From: Hymenopellis radicata
Taxonomy: Eukaryota; Basidiomycota; Agaricomycetes; Agaricales; Physalacriaceae
Assembly (NCBI GenBank): GCA_015501595.1
Contig: JADNRX010000874.1
Span: 1-19,027, forward strand
Length of the DNA stretch: 19,027 nt
Direction: 5' to 3'
Numbering within the stretch: position 1 is the stretch's first letter; every line of letters starts with the position of its first letter. The position numbers and the translations under genes are program-made. Below are positions 1 to 8,011 of this stretch, piece by piece. Under the pieces are notes generated by a model. It was not told the origin of the DNA. It did no database searches and saw only the letters and a list, made by a program, of their open reading frames with translations.

Positions 1-616
1 AGTACAAAGTCACGTCAATGCTGGTTCAGTGGGATTGGTGAATCTTAGCCTGCACAAGGGATGTATGCTCGTTCAAGGAAGAAGCCTTTGTGGAAACTAG
101 TCGTTGACTTTACACCGGTTCGTTCAGTTTACTCTCCGTTGCATCCGGCGCACGTACATACCCTGTAGGAAGTACTCGTCCGATCGACCGCATGGCAGTA
201 CATCACCGACGTCATCACCAGGGAGCAGGCGCTCGCCATGCTGAAAGCCAAGGACGCCACCAAGAAAGACCGCGAAGGCAAAGTTCGCGAGCTCGGGTTC
301 GTCATTTGACAGTTCCCGCCTAGATCGCGTTAACTCAATCACCCATTCAGTTACCTCGCATACATCACCTCCGCCGGCTGGCTCGGATACAGCGACGAAA
401 AGGTCGCGTGCCTCACAAAGGAGGCCGTCGCCGCTGGTTTCAACCACTTCGACATGAAGGTCGGTGCGGACCAGGCCAGCGATCTGCGTCGCGGCAAGAT
501 CATCCGCTCCATCATCGACGACCCGCAGTACCTCCCCGCCAATGCCACGCCCAGAGACCCGGAGAGCGAGCAGATCAAGGGCAAGAACATCTGGAAAGGC
601 CTATATGCGTTTAGAC

Positions 617-1120
617 GACTTAGGATAACTTAAAGTGCTTAAAGGCTGCAAAAGCCAGAAGGCTATAAAGTTACTTTCGGAGAAGGTTATCGGAGACATG
701 TACTCTAAGTCACTCCAAGACATCTCAAGTTACTCTCAAAGCGCTCAAAAAGCTCTCTGAAGTTAGCATAAAGCATGTGTCTCAGATAACCTTCTCCGAA
801 GATAACTTCGGTATGTCTTCTGCCTACTTATAAAGTACTCTTAAAGCTATTGAAAAGCACTCTAACATCGGCTCAAAGCTGATGTCTCCGAGAACCTTCT
901 CCTAAGTGTACTGCATGGTGCTTTACAGAGTGTCCACATGCATCACACAAGCTAATAAAAAGCATCCAAAGACACTGCTAAAGTTATATAAAGGCTTCCG
1001 AAGTAGATGTTTACATTATATGCTGCTACAAAGCAATACAAAAGAAAGCATAATATTCTACTCAAGCTTAGAAGATGCAAGACAAGGACAGAAAAAGCAC
1101 ATAATGATTGATAGGTAGAT
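617..1120. repeat. Left subterminal repeat region of the 5-kb element
   Basis: A-rich DNA with many degenerate AAAGCNCTTAAAG and GACATCTCAAGT units. It contains an inverted repeat, with TTTCGGAGAAGGTTATC near 675 and GATAACCTTCTCCGAA near 783, about 90 nt apart. The short ORF at 906-1118 looks like chance. The stretch from 1120 to 1330 continues as unremarkable AT-rich DNA in which I recognise nothing. Confidence 0.6.
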
Positions 1121-1329
1121 CAAAATAATGAAATAACAGTAACTACAGTCATAGGTAGATCTATACCAATAAGATATCCACGGAGGTGTAAGTGATTCCC
1201 TCGACATCCACAACAGTCATCTGACACAACATCCATAGGAGGTTGCCATTGTCCTCAGTGAGCGTGGCATGTCCAGAAGTGAACTGGTGTACCCTCCGTC
1301 ACTCATCCTCCATGTAAGTGTGTTGTCCT

Positions 1330-1640
1330 CGTCCTCGGCGTACGTGGCACGAGCCTCATCCTCGGCGTACGTAGAGTCATCCTCGTCCTCGGTGTCGGCC
1401 TCGCAGTGTGCGTGAGTTATCCTCGTCCTCGGTGGCGGACTCGTCCTCGTATACGTGAGTTATCCTCGTCCTCGGTGGCGGACTCGTCCTCGTATACGTG
1501 AGTTATCCTCGTCCTCGGTGTACGTGGCGTCGGCCTCGTCCTCGGTGTACGTCGCATCGGCCTCGTCCGCGGTGTACGTGTCATCCTCGTCCTCGGCAGA
1601 CTCGTCATCGCGCTCGTGCTCGCATCCTCATCCTCGTTGT
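1330..1640. repeat. Minisatellite with 43-bp units, degenerating into a TCCTCGTCCTCGG array
   Basis: The word GTGAGTTATCCTCGTCCTCG starts at 1412, 1455 and 1498, exactly 43 nt apart; the first two units are near-identical and the third diverges. On both sides the array decays into a shorter core, TCCTCGTCCTCGGNGTACGT. Arg/Pro/Ser/Thr-rich ORFs on both strands here simply follow the repeat and are not called as genes. Confidence 0.85.
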
Positions 1641-2540
1641 CAAGGTCTCGGTGATTGCTGAGCTGGTGTTGTCGTCGTGCTGATTATGCTGAAGCACATT
1701 ATCCTTGTCGTCGCGCGAGGAGGGTGGCCGTGTCCAGGACTACAATAACAGTAGGCAAAGCAGACAAAAAAAAAACAACACCCGCACCTGCTGACGTCGC
1801 ACCAGCATCGTCGTCGCCATTCTGGATGGTGTTGCATGACACGACACGACGAAGCAGACACTGAGAGTCGACATGCGCAGAGCAGTGCCGTCAAACGACG
1901 TGCGCAAGGCAGCGTCGGCAAGCCTTGACTTGGTCGCGAGGCTGAGGTGTGGGAGTCGAGGATGGTAAGAGGACAAGGCGAATGACCGAGTCCCTGCATC
2001 CCGATCGGAATTTAAACCAACCGGCACGTGAGGCATACGTGGCCTCATGTGCCGGCGGCAAATGGACTTGGTGATTTTCTGGGAGCAGATTCAGCGCGGG
2101 ACATAGGAAGGGGAAAGGGAATAAATGGTTGATGTAACGGCGCCATGAACGACGTGAACAAATTCATGGAAAAAATCAAGGTAAAAAACACACCAACTAC
2201 ATAGCGCCGCGTTGCCAGCAGACGACGCGGCGCCCCAAATCCAACCCAGACCGTGCTTGTAGCCTGCATGCCTGCAGAACAGGGTTTCTATTGTCCTAGC
2301 GCAACAGGCTTCCGTGTTGAGCCGTCCGGGAGCCTCATCGTTAGAGGGCTTAATGGCGCCATGAAGTTGGAACGTTATCCACGGCTATTGGAAGCCGTTG
2401 ATACGAGTCCGGGGATCCAGATGTAAAGGTATGAGAGAGTGTGTGAGAGAGAGGAGAGGATACAGACGAAAGTCCGAGGCTGAATACGGCATTGTCGTCG
2501 TCGTACATGATGGTAAGAGAGAAGCGACGACGAGCAAAGG
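1641..2540. other. Gene-less interior of the 5-kb element
   Basis: No recognisable protein, RNA or terminal repeat is visible. There is a run of nine A near 1769 and a purine-rich, GAGAGA-like stretch near 2430-2460. The ORFs crossing it are short, overlap on both strands and have no family resemblance. Confidence 0.4.
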
Positions 2541-2547
2541 GCTCTGA

Positions 2548-2575
2548 TCACAATCCGGCAAACGCCGGATTGTGA
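2548..2575. repeat. Perfect 12-bp hairpin
   Basis: TCACAATCCGGC (2548-2559), loop AAAC, GCCGGATTGTGA (2564-2575): an uninterrupted 12-bp stem. The AAAC loop is the same as in the first stem-loop of the hairpin array at 9826. No T-run follows it. Function unknown. Confidence 0.8.
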
Positions 2576-2854
2576 ACGGAGCATCCTCAACGTCGCTCGG
2601 AACGACGACGAGGAGCTCGGAGTGGCCAAACAAGCGTCGGAATTTGCTGCTATATATGTCTTATGTTAATCCCAGGTATATTTAGGAGTTAGTACGCGAA
2701 GGAATGTCGGGAATTTGCTTACATGGCAAGTATCCCATCCACCTCCATACACAACGACCATTCTAGCTCGTTGCAACGCACCGGCTGCCCAAATTTTGTT
2801 TGGAATATCTCTAACATGGTTCTCTCCATGTGTTCTAAGAAGAATCGTTGTTGG

Positions 2855-3240
2855 CATTGGCCAGATTCAGTGGCGGCGACATGAACCGCGAATCCGAACA
2901 CTGTTCGGATTCGATCATTTGCTCACTCGATCACTCTCCTTGTTACCACACCGTCGACGCTTTGGACGACCACGACTCTCGACAGCAATGATACCGCGGG
3001 ATCTGCAACTGACTATGAGTCGTTGTATATTGTTAGGGAGATTGATTTTGCATCGTCTTCAATTGTTATGGAGGCCGACTTTGCGTCGTCTCCTCTGCCC
3101 CGACTCTGACATATTCTCTGCGGGCTTGAAGATCCCCGGCGGCCCCGCTGGACGCGTAAGCCCTCCAACGAGGCCGCAGACAATGATAACGAGTACGTGC
3201 CCCGACGAAAAGGGCTCAGCGGCACAGAAAATAGGATTAT
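2855..3240 (+). repeat. First copy of a diverged direct duplication
   Basis: This block and 3355-3740 share the same order of landmarks: a GGCGGCGAC / AGCGGCGAC segment, CGAA then TTCGGATTCGAT / TTTGGATTCGAT, a GTCCGACTTTGAGTCGT-like part, GACTTTGCGTCGTCTCC, and finally the 60-bp CGGGCTTGAAGA repeat. Copy one also repeats GATTTTGCATCGTCTTC and GACTTTGCGTCGTCTCC in tandem. No reading frame stays open across both copies, so I do not call a gene. Confidence 0.65.
3119..3178 (+). repeat. Dispersed 60-bp repeat R60, copy 1
   Basis: Core CGGGCTTGAAGA.CCCCGG, then CGGCCCCGC, then GGACGCGTAAGCCC, then AACGAGGC.GCA. It is GC-rich and self-complementary in parts (GGCT..AGCC; CCTC..GAGG). It is close to copies at 3676-3735, 11249-11308 (minus) and 11841-11900, while its surroundings differ, so this is a discrete repeat unit. 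Confidence 0.85.
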
Positions 3241-3354
3241 AGTGTAGGACCAGGTGCACCTTGCTTTTCAACATTTCCAGCTGTACTTACCAGATCTCGC
3301 GTATAGCTTTTTTCAACGAGCCTCATATTCAAAGGATAGTTCTCCGCATCAGCC

Positions 3355-3740
3355 CCAGACGATGGGCAGCAGATCCAGATTTGGTAGCGGCGACTCGACC
3401 CGCAAATTCGAACAGTATTTGGATTCGATCTCTTTCCTTCCTACTACCAGCATCAATGCCGACGAGTCTCAGGACGACACACCACGACCACGGCTATCAA
3501 CAGCCATCATACGGCGACACCCGCGTCCGACTTTGAGTCGTCGCCGCAATGGTCACGGAGACCGACTTTGCGTCGTCTCCCTCTGATGGGACTCTCCCTC
3601 TCGCCAAGTCATTTCCTCCCGTCACTTCGACTATACACGACTCCATTCCAGCAACTAGATCTTGCGACAGGTGTTTGCGGGCTTGAAGAGCCCCGGCGGC
3701 CCCGCTGGACGCGTAAGCCCTCCAACGAGGCTGCATACCT
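3355..3740 (+). repeat. Second copy of the diverged direct duplication
   Basis: Partner of 2855-3240, offset by roughly 500-550 bp. Copy two has extra sequence (about 3590-3670) between the TTTGCGTCGTCTCC motif and the terminal 60-bp repeat. Divergence is substantial and includes several indels, so the duplication is old. Confidence 0.65.
3676..3735 (+). repeat. Dispersed 60-bp repeat R60, copy 2
   Basis: Nearly identical to copy 1 (GAAGAG instead of GAAGAT, GAGGCTGCA instead of GAGGCCGCA). A degraded echo, AACGCGTAAGCCTCCAACG, follows at 3760-3778. Confidence 0.85.
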
Positions 3741-3853
3741 CTTCTTACATCGACGATGGGAACGCGTAAGCCTCCAACGTCGAGCAGCAACGCTTCAGGA
3801 CGACGACGCCGGTTTCAAGAGACCAGCCTTTGACGTGGTTGCATGTAGGAATT

Positions 3854-3884
3854 GGGCTGGATGGTGTCGGGGACGCATCCAGCC
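3854..3884 (+). repeat. GGCTGGAT...ATCCAGCC stem-loop, copy 1
   Basis: GGCTGGAT pairs with ATCCAGCC, and a TAAATGGTGTGTATTT tail follows. A matching stem-loop with a related tail is at 10418-10449 (tail AAAACGGTGCGCATTTAT), and a decayed one at 12704-12734. Confidence 0.75.
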
Positions 3885-3899
3885 ATAAATGGTGTGTAT

Positions 3900-4287
3900 T
3901 TCTTGTTGGTTTTTCGTTTCATTCAGTTGACCTTGCGTTCAACGTCGGTCAGACAACATACCCGCAGACAATCACGACATGCCCTTGCGAATCCCTCTTC
4001 ACACTGCGACGTCAACAAGACACCGGATCCTCCCTCCGTTCACGGTATCGCTACCAACTAAACTTGAGGGTACGTTTTCCGTCATGCTATTGCTGTTGCC
4101 CCTAAACGTCTGCTTAGCTGCGACGATGCTCCGCGCTGGCTCTGGCGCGCTACAGGATACCAATATGCGGCCCGTGGTGATAGAAACGGCACAATCGACG
4201 CGCAAGTGTGTCGCACGCATTCCACTCTCATGATAGTGCCCAAACTAGCAGCAGCGTTTCTTGTTTCATTGATAACGACCCCAATCT
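3900..4287. other. No recognised feature
   Basis: Continues the 5-kb insertion. Open frames on both strands are below 90 codons, overlap each other and match nothing I know. No terminal repeats or tandem units seen. Confidence 0.4.
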
Positions 4288-4387
4288 CAACTCCTCGGCG
4301 CCTGCGCTCTCCACAATAATGTTGTCTGCGCCGACGTTGACCCACCGATCAAGACTGCTCCAACAAGTAAGCGCCTCAGCGCGAGGC
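4288..4387 (+). repeat. ~100-bp direct repeat, copy 1
   Basis: Starts CTCAACTCCTCGGCGCC and ends CAAGTAAGCGCCTCAGCG. The same sequence with about 85-90% identity by eye is at 5012-5118, roughly 720 bp away. CAAGTAAGC at the 3' side could be a splice donor, so the unit may be a duplicated exon edge, but no protein is recognised. Confidence 0.75.
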
Positions 4388-4444
4388 ATTCTAAAACGTG
4401 CGTCCATTCTTACTTGTGATATTTTTTAACTTAGAAAGTCCAAA

Positions 4445-4850
4445 GATGTCTATCCCGGACAGACAGACAGAACTGGGGCCATCGTCGCTCGCCCCTCCCA
4501 TGGTGGAAGCGCCGCCATCGCCCCGGAATGAGTCAAAACGTTTTGATGAACACGGTCCCGGAGGTAGTCCTGCCTCGGTGGCCGGCCAGAAACATGGAGC
4601 GCTGCATGCATCTACGACGACTACCCGCCGTTCAAGAAGCAGCGGACACCGTCACCAGGAATATCGAGCAGCGTGTCACAACGACCGTCGCCTGCTCCCT
4701 CAGAAACCTTGGTGCCGCCGTCGACACCGCATCCGACCCGCGCATCGATATGTCGGGGCCACGGCTTAGCCTTGACATCGAGACCGCTGTCGGTGCTAAC
4801 ATTACCCTCTCTCCGAACAAAGTTGATGTCCTTACAGGTGGGAATGTTTT
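4445..4850 (+). other. Low-complexity Pro/Ser-rich coding-like stretch, no family recognised
   Basis: From the ATG at 4446 one frame reads a Pro/Ser-rich peptide (MSIPDRQTELGPSSLAPP). From 4613 another frame reads DDYPPFKKQRTPSPGISSSV and continues to a possible donor, CAG/GTGGGA, near 4837. The composition resembles a disordered fungal protein segment spread over exons, but I cannot link the two frames with a confident intron. It lies between the two ~100-bp direct repeats. It may be a decayed exon pair or chance. Confidence 0.25.
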
Positions 4851-5011
4851 ACTCTTGCCGATATGGGCAGAGGCGTGATGCTGCTCAGTACGTTTTGGGC
4901 TCTTTCAACGACTGTGCGCGGAATTGATGGGATGTTGTTTATAGCTCAACGAACGAGCCTCCGCGGGACATGCTAGAGAGCCCAGTGAGCGTGCCCGAGA
5001 AGATGTCCCAA

Positions 5012-5118
5012 TCTCAACTCCTCAGCGCCCGTGCTCTCCACAATGATGTCGTCTGCGCCGACATTGACCCACCGATCCGCGAATGCTCCGACAAGTAAGC
5101 GCCGCAGCGCGAGATGCA
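5012..5118 (+). repeat. ~100-bp direct repeat, copy 2
   Basis: Partner of 4288-4387. It starts CTCAACTCCTCAGCGCC and ends CAAGTAAGCGCCGCAGCG. Confidence 0.75.
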
Positions 5119-5214
5119 GGAGTCATTTGAATCACCACACCTCAAGATGCGCCACTTATACGACGGAATACGCTCATCTGAGACATGTCGCTGGAGGGGA
5201 AGGTTTATAAATAG

Positions 5215-5562
5215 ATGATGCTTGACTAGAAATAATTATAGAATCAACTTGCCTTCTTCGAACATGCACTGTATGATGTTGTCTTGAGCTGCATGAGGAT
5301 CTAAGAACTTGTAGTGTTTGCATAAAGTTGCCTTCAGAGGGCTTCGGATGTCTTGAGTTAATTGCTGTAACACTTGAAGTGTTAAGTTGCATGACGACAG
5401 AAGTGTTGAACACGCATGTATCAAGTTGTCTTGAGATGTCTTTAGATGTCTTTCGCTGTCTTAAGTTCCTTACAACAATATACAAGCTTTGAGATATCTT
5501 TGGAGCTTTAAGGTGCTTTTGTAGACTTAAGTTGAATGTTCGAACAACATGAATCTTAGGAT
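5215..5562. repeat. Right subterminal repeat region of the 5-kb element
   Basis: Contains repeated TTGTCTTGAGATGTCTT / TAGATGTCTTTCGCTGTC units and AAGTGTTAAGTTGC units. They are the inverted counterpart of the left-end GACATCTCAAGT units, which supports one element spanning 588-5591. The minus-strand ORF across it is treated as chance. Confidence 0.6.
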
Positions 5563-5770
5563 GTCTAAACGCATATAGGCCTTTCCTGATGAATGCTAGA
5601 CCGACCGGTGCGGTGTTGATGAACGACGCCAACCAGGTGTAGGACGTAAACCAGGCTATTGACCATGTCAAGGGGCTCGAGGACATCAAGCCATGGTATG
5701 GGGGCATTATCTAGTTATTTCGACGCGTCTTTATTGAACCCGTCATGTATAGGTTCATTGGGGAGCCCAC

Positions 5771-6262
5771 TGCGCACCGTTGTCTTCAGTCATCCTGACA
5801 GAGTTCTTCCCACTATAAATGACGTTCATGATTTCGATTCCGTTGGTAAGTACTCCGGTGGGCGAGCCGTTCTCTAGTAAGAGTGAATCATTCACGTATC
5901 GTTGAGGTGCAAGGGAGCAGAGCGTACCGTAGTCTTGCTCGATGATGACACCAAAGTCGCTGGCCTGAACGTCCTGCGAAAGAGTGTCAGCTATAGGCTC
6001 GAAGCTTCCGGCTTCACTTACATTGTCGGTATAGGTGATATCCGAGACGCTTCTGTTGGTGGCTTCAAAGACCGTCTCGATTCTCAGGCCGTTCCGTTGG
6101 TAGACTTTACCACAGTGTTTCCCGAGATGGTAACGCGCGTAACGGTGTTTCCTGTCGCGATAGAACCCTGCACGTTGAACGCATGTAGAACTGGACATTT
6201 GAGGGAGAAATACGACGAACAATGCCGATTCCATGACCACCAGAGCAGAAGTTGTCGGAGAA
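5771..6262 (-). pseudogene. Endopolygalacturonase fragment (glycoside hydrolase family 28)
   Basis: GH28 enzymes cleave the pectin backbone outside the cell. On the minus strand the active-site motif CSGGHGIGI lies at about 6221-6247, followed after a ~50-nt intron by GSIATGNTVTRVTISGNTV, then LRIETVFEATNRSVSDITYT, DFGVIIEQDY and ENGSPTGVLTNGIEI. Three GT-AG introns of about 48-55 nt fit this chain. Lesions: a 5-bp tandem duplication of AACGG between STNG and LRIE breaks the frame, and the substrate-binding RIK motif reads RIE. Both ends are missing: upstream of CSGGHG there is no signal peptide or NTD/DD block, and the C-terminal cap is lost where the sequence joins the dehydratase at TGCGC (5771-5775). 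Introns are retained, so this is a piece of genomic DNA. Confidence 0.88.
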
Positions 6263-6279
6263 GAACTGTCGACGTCGAG

Positions 6280-6378
6280 GAAAGCGAGACATGCTAAATT
6301 GACAGGCGCGCACATCGCCGCTCAACCCATACCTCAGGCGCGTCCACGGCGTCTCTTCACACGATTCCCGCCACCTCT
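6280..6378. repeat. ~95-bp direct repeat left of the SMC5 fragment
   Basis: Runs from CGAGACAT through CACATCGCCGCTCAACCCAT to TCTTCACACGATTCCCGCC. The same block is at 7103-7198, in the same orientation. It touches the GH28 fragment on one side and SMC5 on the other. Confidence 0.85.
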
Positions 6379-7058
6379 GCAAGATTTTGAGATTGAAGTA
6401 TTTGTCGCGCAATTCTCTGTACTGCTGGACTGGAGTCAAGACGGCAAGGAGTTTTATCTGCAGAATATGAGGGCATTGTTAATGGAGGTGTCAAGGCACG
6501 AACCCCTTCTTCAATCTTTTTCCGCTCCTTGTAACGCTGGACGTCTCGTTCAATGGCCTCGTTTCGATCGTGCATCCGCTTGAGTTGTTCCTCTCCCGTT
6601 TTGATCAGCTAGATGAAGGTGAGCGTGACAACAAATTTATTTTGAGAGTACGCGCCTTGAGAAATTTCTTGAATTCAGCACCATCTTCGATAAGAGTTTG
6701 GTGCCAGGATTCCAGATTCCTGTCGCCGGCCGCACTTTGGGTCTCTCGCAACAATTGCTGGGGATTCATCGCTGCGAATTCGGAGACTTTGTCTTGAGGA
6801 GGGAGGGAGCTGCCAACCGGTCAGAAATTAAGTATGAACAAGAAAGGAAGGAAGACCGCCGTACCGATTTGTACGGTCAGGGCAGCCTTTGCCGGTAGCG
6901 CCTACGCCGTTGAGCATAAACATCGAGGTCTTGGAGTCGGCTCTCAAAAGGCGATGTCTGATGAAATTACCCTTTCCCTTGGGTCCCTTGAGCTCGATCT
7001 CCATATAGCTGTCTGTCGTGGCTTGCTTCAGGAAGAGGTTGACCTCGTTGGCGAGACC
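6379..7058 (-). pseudogene. SMC5 fragment (Smc5-Smc6 DNA-repair complex ATPase, N-terminal part)
   Basis: SMC5 is the nuclear SMC ATPase of the Smc5/6 genome-stability complex. Minus strand, in order: GLANEVNLFLKQA and MEIELKGPKGKGNF (7058 to about 6960), MFMLNGVGATGK (about 6890-6930), then after an intron LPPQDKVSEFAAMNPQQLL and GDRNLESWHQTLI (about 6680-6800), an intron of about 43 nt, and EQLKRMHDRNEAIERDVQRY (about 6505-6600). This last part leads into degraded coiled coil with YRELRDKYFNLK (about 6390-6425). The PQDKV..FA..P..LL block is diagnostic of SMC5. The Walker A exon upstream and the rest of the coiled coil, hinge and C-terminal half are absent. Frame breaks occur around the second intron and before YRELRD. 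It is a truncated genomic copy flanked by direct repeats; an intact SMC5 should exist elsewhere in the genome. Confidence 0.9.
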
Positions 7059-7102
7059 TGGTGTCTACATAAACGGGAGCAAAGAATAGCTTACGGCGGC
7101 GA

Positions 7103-7198
7103 GACATACCAAATTAACAGGCACGCACATCGCCGCTCAACCCATACTCGTCCTAGGACGCGTCCACGGCGTCTCTTCACACGAATTCCGCCACCTTT
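7103..7198. repeat. ~95-bp direct repeat right of the SMC5 fragment
   Basis: Second copy of 6280-6378, about 90% identical by eye, with a short insertion near 7147 (CTCGTCCTAGG against CCTCAGG). Together the copies bracket the SMC5 piece exactly. Confidence 0.85.
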
Positions 7199-7560
7199 GG
7201 TGTTATCCACCATGTCCAGCGTCATCAGCGTTGGCGTCTATCATGTTGATGATGATATTCATGCCGGCAACCTTGTTAAAGGGTTTACACCGTCGCTCAG
7301 CCAGCGTGAACTTGGACGGTCCATTTCAAGGGGCTTATATATAGGCTGCGTCGTCGAATTGACAGCTTATGTGTTTGGTGATATCGACGCCATTCAAGTC
7401 ATAGGGAGACAATTTGCGAGATGAGGAAAGAGAAAATTGTGAGAGTGGGAGAAAGAAAGAAGTGATTACAAACAGCATCAAATAAAGATGCGTTTACATT
7501 CTCCTCTTGCTTGACGCGACTGCATCGTCTGTGTGGTCATCGTAGGAAGATTTTAAAAAG
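7199..7560. other. No recognised gene
   Basis: The plus-strand frame stays open to 7424 but is antisense to SMC5 in its first part and has no family resemblance. 7430-7560 is A-rich with GAGAGTGGGAGAAAG. Nothing else seen. Confidence 0.4.
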
Positions 7561-7609
7561 ACAACAATGAGAATGTAGTTAACGCAGAAGAGCGGCTACG
7601 CGTACCTGT

Positions 7610-7760
7610 TCCATCGAAACCCGATTTGTCTTCCAAAGAGTTGGTATAAACACCCTTCTGTACGGCGTACGTGGTTTTGTCGCCTTCTACGCCGAGAACA
7701 TCGACACGGGATGGTTGGCCCGCTTGAATGCTGTCTGGACGGGCACGCCCGCCCATCGAT
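7610..7760 (-). CDS. Exon-like fragment, unrecognised
   Basis: On the minus strand a well-composed open frame (GQPSRVDVLGVEGDKTTYAV, then YTNSLEDKSGFDGTG) ends at a plausible donor, ACAG/GTACGC, near 7607. It looks like a single exon of a secreted or beta-rich protein but I cannot name a family. It adjoins the SMC5/GH28/dehydratase mosaic and may be a fourth captured piece. Confidence 0.3.
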
Positions 7761-7955
7761 CATCGAACACTTCAAGTCATCGCCCACATCCTTGGCACCG
7801 TCACCAGGCTTTTTCCTATCACAACCTTGGTCATCACGGCCACATTTGCCATCCCATGTTCACGGCTCGACAATGCGCCTGATACTATCCCCTACCTCAC
7901 CAACATCCGTCACTTTCCGCGCGGCCTTCGTCGGGGGTTCTTCGATGCTCTGCAC

Positions 7956-8011
7956 TTATATATATTGGTGACCTCATAGAGGGCCGTAACGTCCAAAATT
8001 TGGACGTTACG
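7956..8011 (+). promoter_or_regulatory. TATA-like run and 27-bp perfect palindrome upstream of gene A
   Basis: A TTATATATATT run lies at about 7956-7966. Then 7985-8011 is a palindrome with 13-bp arms, CGTAACGTCCAAA, one central A, TTTGGACGTTACG. The next candidate start codon for gene A is at 8102. The placement fits a core promoter plus a dimer-binding operator, or a transcript-leader hairpin. Function is inferred from position only. Confidence 0.45.

Larger units (their letters stand above)
588..5591. mobile_element. 5.0-kb DNA transposon-like insertion with 29-bp terminal inverted repeats
   Basis: Positions 588-616 and the reverse complement of 5563-5591 agree at 28 of 29 bases; both begin CATC, then A or T, then GGAAAGGCCTATATG. 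Outside the ends, the left flank ends AAGAA and the right begins AATGCT, so the target duplication is short: AA, or GAAC/GAAT if the ends are placed one base further in. The insertion splits a dehydratase exon, which fixes its limits. The subterminal 300-500 bp on both sides are filled with degenerate copies of a motif like GACATCTCAAGTTACTT, in inverted orientation at the two ends, as is common for DNA transposons. I see no transposase or other conserved protein inside. It is therefore either non-autonomous or a vehicle filled with other repeats. The superfamily is unassigned. Confidence 0.85.
79..5775 (+). pseudogene. L-fuconate dehydratase-like (enolase superfamily, ENOSF1 type), split by a 5-kb insertion
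   Basis: In working form this enzyme dehydrates L-fuconate in sugar catabolism. Seen here are exons at about 79-117 (PLWKLVVDFTP), 169-296 (AWQYITDVITREQALAMLK), 351-587 plus 5592-5695 (TSAGWLGYSDEKV, then VLMNDANQV), and 5753 to about 5775 (FIGEPTA). Introns 118-168, 297-350 and 5696-5752 are 51, 54 and 57 nt, all GT-AG. The order matches the middle of human ENOSF1. The third exon is interrupted at GKN by the 588-5591 element. Other lesions: the Trp codon after DANQV is TAG; the first Lys of the catalytic KxK motif reads Asp (HFDMKVG); and the first Glu of EEPT, a metal ligand in the superfamily, is Gly. The N-terminal domain lies outside the window or is missing, and the C-terminal half is missing, replaced by GH28 sequence at 5771-5775. 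Family identity is very likely; the gene is dead as it stands. Confidence 0.9.

Noticed and set aside
1417..1683. Arg/Thr/Pro- and Ser-rich ORFs on both strands
   Set aside because: They are produced by the 43-bp tandem repeat and have no independent coding signal.
3119..3240. R60 as part of a protein (peptide CGLEDPRRPRWTRKPSNEAA)
   Set aside because: The frame is open in several copies, but changes between copies often alter residues and the flanking frames do not continue alike; treated as a DNA repeat.
5902..6297. Plus-strand 131-codon ORF
   Set aside because: It is the shadow of the GH28 fragment on the other strand.
5755..6315. Single 186-codon minus-strand ORF as one gene
   Set aside because: It reads through three introns and out of frame over the best GH28 block; the spliced polygalacturonase model explains the sequence better.
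6834..7424. Long plus-strand open frame
   Set aside because: Its first part is exactly antisense to well-recognised SMC5 codons, and the remainder has no family resemblance.
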